Part shown: piece after piece, positions 16,142-24,719 of the stretch
Numbering within the stretch: position 1 is the stretch's first letter
How the letters are laid out: every line of letters begins with the position of its first letter
Assembly: GCF_900312815.1 (NCBI RefSeq)
Contig: NZ_OMPE01000009.1
Coordinates: 1,240,001-1,304,000 of the forward strand
Length of the DNA stretch: 64,000 nt
From: Aquimarina sp. AU474
Lineage (GTDB): Bacteria; Bacteroidota; Bacteroidia; Flavobacteriales; Flavobacteriaceae
Direction of reading: 5' to 3'
Translations under genes and position numbers: made by a program
The notes under the pieces: model-generated
Database searches by the model: none
What the model was told of the DNA's origin: nothing
Seen by the model: the letters and a program-made list of their open reading frames with translations, nothing else

Positions 16142-16169
16142 AATTCCTTACGGGAAGCCGTAAGGAATT
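16142..16169. terminator. 12-bp hairpin after the response regulator
   Basis: Perfect arms AATTCCTTACGG and CCGTAAGGAATT enclose a GAAG loop 21 bp after the response regulator stop. The position suits a terminator, although the downstream tail (GTCGTTTATT) is only moderately T-rich. The inner TTACGG-N4-CCGTAA (16148-16163) equals the palindrome at 13071-13086 in arms and spacing, so it may also be a regulator site. Confidence 0.6.
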
Positions 16170-16818
16170 GTCGTTTATTAATTTTAACTTTGAAATCAGC
16201 TCTTTTGAAACGTGTGAAAACGTATAAAATTATGGGTTTTTTAAAGAGTGTTTTTAGATTTTCGAAAATAAAACAACCCCGCAATTGTAAAACTTTGGCG
16301 AGCCAACAAAAGCAGGGTCTGAATAACGATTGATCTAATATAAATCAACCATTAAATGGATGCCTTTTAAGGGTGCTATATTCAAAAAACGAGTTGAAAT
16401 TTGATTATAGAAACCTCTTGGATCCGAATATAATTTTTTTATAACAAATGGGTGAATACCTATTTTCCTAATGCACAATATAGTAAGAAGCTTTTAAATA
16501 TTTATAATTTTATAGAGTTATTTATTCTTTTTTTGGTTGATTTTATTAGCTCATATATTATTTTTTTCGATTTATATAATTATTTTTTTTGTACAAGATT
16601 ACTTTAGTTTTTTGATTTTTAAAACATAATTACAAAAGGTATAAATCAAATATTTCTTGTGTTAAGAAACGAATTAAACATACACTAATTTACTTATGGC
16701 GGACTTTAATTGGTTGTCAAAAAAACATACTTGCTCGTCCCATGCTATAAAATAAGAAGCAAAATATGTTTTGATAGATATTATAAAGTTCAGATATGGT
16801 GTGATTTCATACCCAGGT
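16170..16818. other. Long AT-rich intergenic stretch without a supported gene
   Basis: About 650 bp separate the response-regulator hairpin from the terminator of the TonB receptor gene. The middle (about 16480-16680) is extremely AT-rich with homopolymeric T runs. An imperfect inverted repeat (AAAACATACTTGCT at 16722-16735 against AGCAAAATATGTTTT at 16758-16772) could form a hairpin. A 19-codon ORF at 16696 has no supporting evidence. No tRNA, rRNA or recognisable small RNA was found. Confidence 0.5.
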
Positions 16819-16847
16819 AAAAGCCGGATTTCTTAGATCCGGCTTTT
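16819..16847 (-). terminator. Rho-independent terminator after the TonB receptor gene
   Basis: An 11-bp perfect stem (AAAAGCCGGAT with ATCCGGCTTTT) has a 7-nt loop and lies 31 bp beyond the stop of the receptor gene. T-rich ends occur on both strands. It probably ends the sigma/FecR/receptor operon. Confidence 0.8.
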
Positions 16848-16877
16848 ATTGTGTTTTTGGCAAGTAATAATTTATGA

Positions 16878-19439
16878 TCAAAAACTTAGCCTAAAAGTTA
16901 TATTAGGAGTTACACCCAAAGAATATTTATTGACTTCGCGGAGCTCAAAAGAGATATTATTATCATTGTCAGTTATTTGGTATAAAGGATAACTTCTGTT
17001 TAATGTATTCTTTTTTCCGTATACGTTTAGCAGCGAAAATCCTATACGTCCTTGAGTAGTATCGTTTTTTGCCGACCAATTAAAATCATATACTACAGAA
17101 AAATCAAGACGATGATAATCGGGTAGATTTTTAGAATTTACAGGGTCATAGACTATAGATGGATTATTATCGTTATCAACTATAAACCCCAAAGCCGGAG
17201 TATACGGCGTACCCGTACGATATTTCCAACCTAAAGAAAATTGAAGTGTTTTCCATTGATAAGCATGGGACCAGGATACAGAATGGGCAATGTTGGTATT
17301 TCCTTTAAAAGCGTTACCTTGATTAATCATATCAAATACGAATTCGGTATCTGAAAGAGAATACCCTAACCATGTTGAGTATCTTCCTGCTTTTTTCTTG
17401 AGTAAAAGATCCACCCCCATAGAGGTGCTTTCTCCTTTAGAAAAAGCACTTGGCGCAGACTCAAATCCTCGAGTTAAAGAGGTAAGTCCTTTGATTTTTT
17501 TATAATAAATATCTAAGTCAATATTCCAATTTTTTTTATGAAACAACCCTCCTAGGGTATATTGATTGCTCCTTAGTAGTGGTATCAGACCTTCTTGAGC
17601 TACAGTCCATATTTGATTTTCGAGACCAAAATTAAAAGTGGCAAATTCTATTACCTGGCTAATGGATTGATTTTTAACCTCGGCAGACCCTTTTACTCTA
17701 AAATGGTTTCCTAATTTTCTTTCTACATAGAGTCTAGGCTCAACAAAAGAAGATTGTAATGATGAGTAATAACTGCTTCGCGCACCAATACCTATGAGCC
17801 ATGTTTGGGGAGCACTATATTGTAAATTAGAATAGATACTATGTGTTGGGTTTTCTTGAGAATCTTCGGCAATAAATTCGTTTTCTTGTATAAAAAAAGC
17901 TACACGATTACTGTGCAATTGATAACCATTAGAAAACGTAAAATGGTCATTGATATTCCAGTCTGTATGAAACGAAAAACTATACTCTTTGATAGTATTT
18001 TCTTTTACGATAGTTTGATCCCGATTAACAAATAAGTTTCTCCCTCGATATTCTAGATCATATTCAGAATGTGATAATTCTGTTTTTGAAGAAAATCGTT
18101 TATTCCATTTACTTCTCCATGAAATATTTACACCAAAATTTTTGATTGCCAATTCATCACGAGATGTATCAATAAACTCAATATCCTGAAAAGAATAATC
18201 TAATTTATTTCGAGTAAAAAGACTAGAAACCGAAATTGTATTATTTTCAGAAAGTTCTGCAATTAGTTTTAAAGTAGCATCTGTAAAATAAAACAACTCT
18301 TTTGTCTCTGTAAATTCTGGATCAAAGGTCGACCTATTATCTGTAATACTAGTGTTCTGAAAAGCACGATCAGAATATGTATTTATAGTGGGTGTTTCTA
18401 TAATATCAGTTATGGATCTTCTGACCGACATCAAGATGGCAACTTTTTTTGAAAGAGGAAGTTTGATAAACCCATCGGCATGTGTCATATTTACACCAAA
18501 TCCACCTTTTATTTTATGAGGTACTTTTTGATCTGTTTTAATGTCAATTACTCCAGAGACTCGATCCCCATAGATGGGTTGTGTCCCACTTTTGTATACC
18601 GTAATATCATTAGTGATATATGGATTAAAGGCAGAGATTAGCCCAAAAAAATGGTCAGAATTATACATTTTGATACCATCCCACAAAATCAAATTTTGAT
18701 CAGGTGTACCTCCTCTAATATAAATTCCCGATGCAGTTTCTAAAGGGCTTTCTATACCTGGCAATAATTGAATGCTTTGTAAAATATCTGGTTCTGATAA
18801 ACCCGAAATTATATTTGAATTATTTGGCTTGATACTTACCGATCCATCTCTGTTTTTTACGATTCCAGAGGTGAGGTATTCTTTTATGACTACCTCATTT
18901 AAAACAAAACCTTCTGATGATAATACATACGTATCACAATTAGAATTAATTTTATTTTTGACATTAATAGAAAGGGTTTTATATCCTAAATATGAAATGG
19001 ATAATGTGTCGGATAGGTCAACATCGGTTATGCTGAAAAACCCTTTTTTGTTAGAGGTAGTGCCAGTTTTTTTTGTTTCGTTTATAATCGAGGCACCTTC
19101 AATAATAGTATTTGTTTTATCGGTCAAATACCCACAAATGGTTATTGTTTTGGCGAGTTTAACAACATAATATTTATCATCTATTTGATTAAAAGAAATT
19201 GGATATTGATCAGTTATTGAGGCTATGATTTCTTGCAATGAAATGGCATCCTCACTTATAGAAAAGATTATTTCAGAGAATGATGTGGCGTTGTATGAAA
19301 ACTTCACACCAAAGAGCGTTTCTATTTCAGATAGAAAACTATCTAATGTATAATTGGTAAGATGAACTCCTTCTTTCTTTTGTTGAGCTTGTGTGCAAAA
19401 AGAGAAAAAGAAAATAAAGATTAAAAATTTATATTTCAT
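16878..19439 (-). CDS. TonB-dependent receptor with STN and carboxypeptidase-like N-terminal domains (FecA-like)
   Basis: The 853-residue outer-membrane protein has a signal peptide (MKYKFLIFIFFFSFCTQAQQ), then a secretin/TonB short N-terminal (STN) domain (about 25-85, LDSFLSEIETLFGVKFSYNATSF), then a carboxypeptidase-regulatory-like domain (about 92-170, ICGYLTDKTNTIIEGASIINETKKTGTTSNKKGFF). A plug (about 195-300, with GIYIRGGTPDQNLILWDGIKMYNSDHFFG) and a beta-barrel ending in an aromatic residue (ITFRLSF) follow. STN receptors signal through an anti-sigma factor, and the adjacent FecR and ECF sigma genes fit that. No SusD partner is present, so the ligand may be a siderophore, cofactor or small glycan; it is not identifiable. 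Confidence 0.88.
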   Translation of the reverse strand: MKYKFLIFIFFFSFCTQAQQKKEGVHLTNYTLDSFLSEIETLFGVKFSYNATSFSEIIFSISEDAISLQEIIASITDQYPISFNQIDDKYYVVKLAKTITICGYLTDKTNTIIEGASIINETKKTGTTSNKKGFFSITDVDLSDTLSISYLGYKTLSINVKNKINSNCDTYVLSSEGFVLNEVVIKEYLTSGIVKNRDGSVSIKPNNSNIISGLSEPDILQSIQLLPGIESPLETASGIYIRGGTPDQNLILWDGIKMYNSDHFFGLISAFNPYITNDITVYKSGTQPIYGDRVSGVIDIKTDQKVPHKIKGGFGVNMTHADGFIKLPLSKKVAILMSVRRSITDIIETPTINTYSDRAFQNTSITDNRSTFDPEFTETKELFYFTDATLKLIAELSENNTISVSSLFTRNKLDYSFQDIEFIDTSRDELAIKNFGVNISWRSKWNKRFSSKTELSHSEYDLEYRGRNLFVNRDQTIVKENTIKEYSFSFHTDWNINDHFTFSNGYQLHSNRVAFFIQENEFIAEDSQENPTHSIYSNLQYSAPQTWLIGIGARSSYYSSLQSSFVEPRLYVERKLGNHFRVKGSAEVKNQSISQVIEFATFNFGLENQIWTVAQEGLIPLLRSNQYTLGGLFHKKNWNIDLDIYYKKIKGLTSLTRGFESAPSAFSKGESTSMGVDLLLKKKAGRYSTWLGYSLSDTEFVFDMINQGNAFKGNTNIAHSVSWSHAYQWKTLQFSLGWKYRTGTPYTPALGFIVDNDNNPSIVYDPVNSKNLPDYHRLDFSVVYDFNWSAKNDTTQGRIGFSLLNVYGKKNTLNRSYPLYQITDNDNNISFELREVNKYSLGVTPNITFRLSF

Positions 19440-20348
19440 TTATTCTTCAGACAATTCTATGCTATCTTTATCTATAAAAGTATACTTAATATTCATAGCA
19501 TCAAAGACCGTGTGCAATGCATTCTGAAGGTTGTTATGTGTAAATCCTCCGCTATAGCGTTGATTGATATTAACTTTTGCGGTTTCAATGGTTATATTAT
19601 ATTGTTTTTCGAGTGTAGTAATAACTTGTAATAAAGGAGAATTAGTAAAACTACTTTCTCCAGTAGTCCATGAAGGAACAGGGTCGTTTAATTTCCATTC
19701 TTCAAAAGATGAATTGATACTTCGTATAGCTTCTCCTTGAGTTAAGATTCGAGATGATGTATTATTTTCTACTTTGACCTTGCCTTCATAACAGATTACT
19801 TCAAAGAGATTGTTGTTGGTGTTAATGTTAAACTGTGTTCCTAGAACAGATACTGTATTCGTATTAGATTTTACTATAAATGTATTTCCTTTTTTTACCT
19901 TGAAAAAGGCTTCGCCTTCTAAAAAAACCATACGTTCTTTTCCTTCCCAATTTCCTTTATTATAATAAATTTTGGACTTAGCATTTAAAATAGCCTCAGA
20001 ATTGTCTGGAAGTAGGATGGTAAGCTGTTCACCAAAACCAGTTTGATGTGTTGTATTTTGATTAAAGAAAAACGTAAACCCTAGAATTAAAGCAATACTA
20101 GCTGCAACTGCGTATGCCCATTTTGGAACAAGAGGGATAGCCTTTTTGTTTTTAGAAACATCGTCTTGTATACGATTAAAAAGTTGTTCTCGATCAACTG
20201 TAGGTACATCTAATAATTCTGTTCCTTGCAGAATAGTTTTGTATAGTTCATAATCCTTAGTTTTTTTGAATGCGTTGATTTCTTCTTCGGATAATTCGCC
20301 ACTAGCCCATTTGGCTAAAAAGTTATCTATGTTGTCTGACTTTTCCAT
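19440..20348 (-). CDS. FecR-type anti-sigma factor
   Basis: The 302-residue single-pass inner-membrane protein has a cytoplasmic N-terminal part (about 1-80) with the WASGELSEEEINAF motif. A membrane segment lies near 82-101 (WAYAVAASIALILGFTFFFN), and a periplasmic FecR domain follows (about 105-205: FGEQLTILLPDNSEAILNAKSKIYYNKGNWEGKERMVFLEGEAFFKV). The C-terminal DUF4974-like domain (about 230-302: SPLLQVITTLEKQYNITIE) completes the usual Bacteroidetes form. It should relay receptor occupancy to the sigma factor encoded 13 bp upstream. Its stop directly abuts the receptor start, indicating tight co-transcription. Confidence 0.92.
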   Translation of the reverse strand: MEKSDNIDNFLAKWASGELSEEEINAFKKTKDYELYKTILQGTELLDVPTVDREQLFNRIQDDVSKNKKAIPLVPKWAYAVAASIALILGFTFFFNQNTTHQTGFGEQLTILLPDNSEAILNAKSKIYYNKGNWEGKERMVFLEGEAFFKVKKGNTFIVKSNTNTVSVLGTQFNINTNNNLFEVICYEGKVKVENNTSSRILTQGEAIRSINSSFEEWKLNDPVPSWTTGESSFTNSPLLQVITTLEKQYNITIETAKVNINQRYSGGFTHNNLQNALHTVFDAMNIKYTFIDKDSIELSEE

Positions 20349-20361
20349 TATTTCTTCAAAA

Positions 20362-20880
20362 TTAGATGGCTTGTCCTAGTTTTTCTCTTAACTCTAACAA
20401 GGCCAAATGCATTCTGCGTTCTACTGCTTTTTGGGTTAATCCTATAATTTCGGCAATCTCCCGATAGGTTTTCTTATCTTTTCTGCTTAACAAAAAGACC
20501 TCTCTTTGTTTCTCTGGCAGTTCGGCAATGCAACGTTGTAATTTTATCATAAACTCTTTTTCTTCTAAAAGAAACTCTGGACTATATTCATATCCTATAG
20601 AAGAAAAACTTTGTTGATTATATTTTAAAATCACTTTTTCATGTCTTAAATCATTAAAAAAAGCATTTTGTGCTACCTTCATTAAAAATGATTTTGCTTT
20701 TTCAAACAGTACTTTTTTACAATTTCTCCAGAGTTTAACAAAAGCTTCTTGTGTGATGTCTTCTGCCTGTGCCATATTCCCACATTTATAATATATAAAG
20801 TTGAGAATTACCTCAGAATGATTGTCATAAATCATTTTAAAGGTTTTTTCTTCACAAACAGATTGTTGTTTTTTGGGCAT
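20362..20880 (-). CDS. RNA polymerase ECF-type sigma-70 factor
   Basis: This 172-residue sigma factor has region 2 (about 15-85; ILNFIYYKCGNMAQAEDITQEAFVKLWRN) and region 4 (about 112-165; CIAELPEKQREVFLLSRKDKKTYREIAEIIGLTQKAVERRMHLALLELREKL). It is the first gene of a sigma/FecR/receptor operon and presumably transcribes that operon on receptor signalling. A TAGTTTTG element (TAnnTTTG type, minus strand, 20903-20910) lies 22 bp upstream of the start and could be the -7 element of its own housekeeping promoter; the matching -33 element is not clear. Confidence 0.92.
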   Translation of the reverse strand: MPKKQQSVCEEKTFKMIYDNHSEVILNFIYYKCGNMAQAEDITQEAFVKLWRNCKKVLFEKAKSFLMKVAQNAFFNDLRHEKVILKYNQQSFSSIGYEYSPEFLLEEKEFMIKLQRCIAELPEKQREVFLLSRKDKKTYREIAEIIGLTQKAVERRMHLALLELREKLGQAI

Positions 20881-21189
20881 TTCAGAAATACTTAGCTTTT
20901 TTCAAAACTAATGTATTTATAGAAAAGTATAGATAGATAGTATTTTTTCTTTCCAATAATAGGGTATTACGATCGTAAACTTTTTTAAAATGTGTTATAC
21001 CATTTAAACATCTGTTGCTTCGTTATGTCTGTTTACTCTAACAACACGAGAGATTGTATTTACCCTATTTAGAAATAATAATAGGGATGTTTTTTTACTT
21101 CAAAAAAAAATGAAGAAAAAAAAATAGGGTGTACTTAAAGTTTGTTGTTGTGTTATAAAAGACGTTTAATTTTTAAATCAAAGAAGATT
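20881..21189. promoter_or_regulatory. Divergent intergenic region with TTACGATCGTAA palindrome
   Basis: About 310 bp separate the sigma factor gene from the zinc-peptidase-like gene. A perfect 12-bp palindrome TTACGATCGTAA lies at 20967-20978, between the two divergent promoters. A minus-strand TAnnTTTG-type element lies at 20903-20910. Poly-A/T runs near 21090-21125 precede the plus-strand gene. No coding sequence is supported here. Confidence 0.4.
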
Positions 21190-22167
21190 ATGAAAGACAC
21201 AAGAAGATGGAAATATATAGTAATTCTTTTTTTAAGTGTTATCACCCTTACGTTTCAATCTTGCAATAAAGATGATGATGCAGGGCCAGAAGAAAATTCT
21301 AATGTAGATAATAATGGTGGTGATAATGAAAATGAAAACCAAAGCGAAGACCTTAGAAATGTAACGTTGTATAAAGTTGATGGAGAAAATATTGTTAAAG
21401 AAAGAGATTTTAGTGTCACTGGGCAAGCATTAGCACTGCAAAAAGACACACAAAAACATCAGGAGATATGGAATCTTGTAAAGGATATAATCCCATTAGA
21501 TTATAGATCAAAAATGAACGAGTTTATGATCTATACTGGAGAAAAAAGTGGTATTGCTGGATATGTAGTAGAACGAACTCCGGACCTTTCAAAATGGCAA
21601 ATGGGTATTGCAATAGATTACGCCTATGAAGGAGGTTTTAATGCGGGAGGAGAATTGGCATACACTATTGTGCATGAATTTGGTCATATTATTACTTTGG
21701 ATATAAAGCAAGTTGATTCCTCTATATCATCAGGCAATTGTAAAAGTTTTTTTACAGGAGAAGGTTGTGCTAGAGATGATTCTAATATCAATAAAATTTA
21801 TCAAAATCACTGGGCAGATATTTGGACAGAATTTCAGGATATAAATAGCGAAAGTGATGCACAAAAATTCTATGATAAATACAAAGAACGCTATGTAACT
21901 CAATATGCGTCTACAAACCCAGGAGAAGATATTGCAGAGGTTTTTGCAACGTTTGTTACAAGAGCAGGGGGAGTGAATGGAGATAATGGAGCAGAGAAAA
22001 AGATTCAGATTATGTATGACGATGGTGAGATGGTAAAATTAAGAGATTATATACGAGGCAATATTTCTAAAAGTAGTAGAAGTTTCTTACCAGCGCCAGG
22101 GACATGGAAAAATGCAAATACGTTTGGAGATAAGAATAAAATGCATTGTAGTCATCATAAAAACTAA
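21190..22167 (+). CDS. Lipoprotein with HEFGH zinc-metallopeptidase-like motif
   Basis: The 325-residue lipoprotein starts at the ATG at 21190; an in-frame upstream ATG at 21142 would add 16 basic residues ahead of a normal signal, so the later start is preferred. The signal ends in the lipobox TFQSC (Cys25). An Asn/Asp/Glu-rich linker (about 28-55) follows, then a domain with HEFGH at 162-166 (HExxH type, His162, Glu163, His166) and a downstream GEDIAEVFATFV (245-256) whose Glu residues could supply the third zinc ligand. Bacteroidetes genomes carry many such putative zinc-binding peptidase lipoproteins; substrates are unknown. It is followed after 12 bp by a second lipoprotein gene. Confidence 0.7.
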   Translation: MKDTRRWKYIVILFLSVITLTFQSCNKDDDAGPEENSNVDNNGGDNENENQSEDLRNVTLYKVDGENIVKERDFSVTGQALALQKDTQKHQEIWNLVKDIIPLDYRSKMNEFMIYTGEKSGIAGYVVERTPDLSKWQMGIAIDYAYEGGFNAGGELAYTIVHEFGHIITLDIKQVDSSISSGNCKSFFTGEGCARDDSNINKIYQNHWADIWTEFQDINSESDAQKFYDKYKERYVTQYASTNPGEDIAEVFATFVTRAGGVNGDNGAEKKIQIMYDDGEMVKLRDYIRGNISKSSRSFLPAPGTWKNANTFGDKNKMHCSHHKN

Positions 22168-22179
22168 AACAGTTGAAAT

Positions 22180-22635
22180 ATGAAATATATAATGATATTA
22201 CTGATAATGATCAATTTTTCTTGTCAGTCTACTAAGGATGCCTCTAAGGTTTCGACAAATGAAAATGAAGCTATGATCTATTATGCTAAAGGACCATGTC
22301 GAGGAAAATGCCAGGTCTTTGATATGTGGATCTATGAAGATGGTTCGATCTCGTATACAGGAATCCGTAATGTAACTGTAAAAGGAAATATAAAAGGAAA
22401 ATTGCAGGAACAGGAATTAGAGGATTTAAAAACAATGTTGGATAAACCTGAAGAAGATATCACGTTCAAAAAAGTATGGGATTGGCCAACTACGACTTTA
22501 CGATATAAAAATAAAGAGTATAAATATTATTCTTCTAAGATCGATGGAACTAGAAAAAAATTAGATACAAAATTAAAAAATATAGTACGTAAAATAACAA
22601 CAGATACAGAGCATCGCAAAAACAAACATGGATGA
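22180..22635 (+). CDS. DUF6438-like lipoprotein
   Basis: This 151-residue lipoprotein has a short signal (MKYIMILLIMINFSC, lipid Cys15). The mature part has YYAKGPCRGKCQVFDMWIYEDGSISYTG (about 31-58), the paired-Cys GPCxGxCxxF pattern and beta-strand layout of DUF6438 proteins, with a charged C terminus (RKITTDTEHRKNKHG). The function of the family is unknown. It is co-transcribed with the upstream zinc-peptidase-like lipoprotein and followed by a strong terminator. Confidence 0.7.
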   Translation: MKYIMILLIMINFSCQSTKDASKVSTNENEAMIYYAKGPCRGKCQVFDMWIYEDGSISYTGIRNVTVKGNIKGKLQEQELEDLKTMLDKPEEDITFKKVWDWPTTTLRYKNKEYKYYSSKIDGTRKKLDTKLKNIVRKITTDTEHRKNKHG

Positions 22636-22739
22636 TTTTCTCTCTCTCCTAATTAATTAGGTGTTTGCAAAAATAGATGTGATTTTAGGGATTAGTAATA
22701 TTTGATATTATAATGGGTTACCCATGCCGTCTATTTTTG

Positions 22740-22765
22740 AACCTGATGAGGACACTCATCAGGTT
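22740..22765 (+). terminator. Rho-independent terminator
   Basis: An 11-bp perfect stem AACCTGATGAG/CTCATCAGGTT with a GACA tetraloop is followed by seven or more T residues. It ends the lipoprotein pair and lies in the convergent gap before the LytTR regulator gene stop (22791). Confidence 0.88.
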
Positions 22766-22790
22766 TTTTTTGATTATTATAGAAGTGTAT

Positions 22791-23504
22791 TTATTCTGAA
22801 TCATTAAAAATTCTATTTTTAACTTCATTCAAATAACTTCTGCCGATAGGATATCTAATATCTGCTATTTCTATACTATTACCCTCAACAGTATCTACTT
22901 TTTCAATTGATATGGTATATGACCTATGAATTCGTATAAATTTATCCGATGGTAGTTCATCTGTAAAACTACTAAGAGTTTGATGTATAATATATTTATC
23001 TACAACCGTATTTATTTTGATATAATCTCCCAAGCTTTCTACAGATAATACTTCGTCTAAGTATATCTTTTTCATCTTTTTCTTATCAATCTTAATAAAA
23101 ATATAGGCCCTTTCGTTATGGGTGGCAAAGTCATCTTTTTGTTGATACCCCTTAATTTTAAAAGCTTTATTTATTGCCATTATGAACCTATGAAAAGAAA
23201 TAGGTTTAACTAGGTAGTCTACAACCTCTAGTTCATAACTAGCTACTGCAAATTCTTCGTGAGCAGTTGTAATTATGGTTAATGGTTTTTGAGGAATACT
23301 TTTTAAAAGATTTAGCCCATCTAATAAGGGCATGTTGATGTCTAAAAACAGGAGATCAATTTCGTGATTTCTTAAATAGTCAACACTTTCTGTAGCATCA
23401 TTAAAAGAACTTAGAAGTGTAAGCCCTTTGGTTTGATTTATATAGTTTTTTATTACGTTGATGGCTAATGGCTCATCATCAATTATTACACATTTTAAAT
23501 CCAT
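22791..23504 (-). CDS. LytTR-family response regulator
   Basis: The 237-residue regulator has a receiver domain (1-120) with an acidic pair in IIDDEP (Asp9, Asp10), phosphoacceptor Asp55 in LLFLDINMP, TTAHEEFAVAS near 88 and Lys in YLVKPISF near 107. A LytTR DNA-binding domain follows (about 138-237: FIKIDKKKMKKIYLDEVLSVESLGDYIKIN through FIRIHRSYTISIEKVDTVEGNSIEIADIRYPIGRSY). Such regulators bind direct repeats. It overlaps the last base of the kinase gene and is therefore its partner. The divergent position next to the glycan locus (24720) makes control of that locus possible, but nothing in the sequence proves it. Confidence 0.92.
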   Translation of the reverse strand: MDLKCVIIDDEPLAINVIKNYINQTKGLTLLSSFNDATESVDYLRNHEIDLLFLDINMPLLDGLNLLKSIPQKPLTIITTAHEEFAVASYELEVVDYLVKPISFHRFIMAINKAFKIKGYQQKDDFATHNERAYIFIKIDKKKMKKIYLDEVLSVESLGDYIKINTVVDKYIIHQTLSSFTDELPSDKFIRIHRSYTISIEKVDTVEGNSIEIADIRYPIGRSYLNEVKNRIFNDSE

Positions 23505-24583
23505 TACACTTTGATTTTTAAATCGACTACATATAGATTATTGTTTTCACCTATAGATAATCGGTATTCTTCTTTTTTATACCCTAATTCTAGTCTTTTT
23601 TTAACATTTCCGATTCCAATCCCTCCGGGATATGATACAATTTCGTTGTTGTTAGTTTTGGTAGGAATTGGGTTTGAAATTTTGAAATATAGAAAATCAT
23701 CAATTACATTAAAATCAATATTTATTTCGATCATTCCAATATTTTTATTTGCTCCGTGCTTAAATGAGTTTTCTATGAAAGCAAGTAATAGCATAGGAGC
23801 AATTTCTTTGTCCTCAATTTCACCAGAAATATTGATATTAATTTTTAATAAATCACCATATCTGATTCGTTCTAAATCTAGATAATTCTGTAGACATATA
23901 ATTTCTTTAGAGAGACTTTGTCTTTTCTGATTGGTTTCATGAAGTAAATACCTCATGAGTTCGGATAACTTCAGAATAGTTTTGGGCGTTTTTTCTGATT
24001 TTTCTACTGCCAGAGAGTAGATGTTATTTAAGGTGTTAAAAAAGAAATGCGGCGATATTTGTGTTCTTAAAAAACGTAGTTCAGTTTCTAATTGTAATTT
24101 TTCTACATCGATTAGTTTTTTATGCTCCCGCAACCAATCTAAAGTAACTTTTATAGCCGCTACAAAGGCCATAACATAAAGCTCTCCTAACATCATTTCA
24201 ATAGCATAATTTAAGGTGAGTTTATTGGTTACTTCAGGACCTTCGGGCCAAACATTATGGCTCACCATAAAGTAGGTTAAATAAAATTTTGCCAATAACA
24301 TTAAAAACAGCGAAATCATTACAGATATTACATATAGTAGATATTTGCGTTTATGAATAAATTTTGGCATTAAGTAATAGATGTTGAAATAACTTAACGT
24401 CATATGTATAACAAAACCTAATGCAGTAGTTTTAAATGAGTACACATAATCATTGAAATAACTTCCCCATCTAAAAGTGGTAAATAGAAAATATACCAAC
24501 CAGAATATTACATGATGTTTTAATGTGATATTATAATTATTACCCGGAGTAATATTTATAAGATGTCTAATTTTTTGAAACAT
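23504..24583 (-). CDS. LytS/YehU-type membrane sensor histidine kinase
   Basis: The 359-residue kinase has four N-terminal membrane segments (about 25-45, 53-70, 83-105 and 130-150). The His-kinase domain has LRFLRTQISPHFFFNTLNNIYSLA (His near 178), the LytS-family phosphoacceptor, and a HATPase with LLAFIENSFKHGA (N box) and GGIGIGNVKKRLELGY near the C terminus. No large extracytoplasmic sensor domain is present, so it may sense within the membrane. A possible ribosome-binding stretch (AAGGGGAAT) precedes the start. It pairs with the LytTR regulator and is divergent from the N-glycan locus. Confidence 0.9.
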   Translation of the reverse strand: MFQKIRHLINITPGNNYNITLKHHVIFWLVYFLFTTFRWGSYFNDYVYSFKTTALGFVIHMTLSYFNIYYLMPKFIHKRKYLLYVISVMISLFLMLLAKFYLTYFMVSHNVWPEGPEVTNKLTLNYAIEMMLGELYVMAFVAAIKVTLDWLREHKKLIDVEKLQLETELRFLRTQISPHFFFNTLNNIYSLAVEKSEKTPKTILKLSELMRYLLHETNQKRQSLSKEIICLQNYLDLERIRYGDLLKININISGEIEDKEIAPMLLLAFIENSFKHGANKNIGMIEINIDFNVIDDFLYFKISNPIPTKTNNNEIVSYPGGIGIGNVKKRLELGYKKEEYRLSIGENNNLYVVDLKIKV

Positions 24584-24608
24584 ATTCCCCTTGTTTTTTT
24601 TAGACGTT

Positions 24609-24627
24609 TAACAGAGTTACGCTGTTA
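24609..24627. promoter_or_regulatory. Inverted repeat TAACAG-N7-CTGTTA between divergent genes
   Basis: Two 6-bp arms separated by 7 bp lie in the 136-bp gap between the LytS kinase gene and the first GH92 gene. The place and size suit an operator, but no binding protein is indicated and chance occurrence is possible in AT-rich DNA. Confidence 0.3.
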
Positions 24628-24719
24628 TTGGTCTAAAATTATTCTTTTAAACATAAGATTTGTAAATATTTATATTATTGTTGTTTTTATGATGTGCAAA
24701 TCATTAAAACACTAAATAT

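Noticed and set aside
16081..16284. 67-codon minus-strand ORF overlapping the end of the response regulator
   Set aside because: It overlaps the regulator gene and its hairpin on the opposite strand and has no protein-like features.
16696..16755. 19-codon ORF in the 16.2-16.8 kb gap beginning MADFNWLSKK
   Set aside because: Too short, no ribosome-binding context, no signal peptide and no recognisable family; region is AT-rich and otherwise non-coding.
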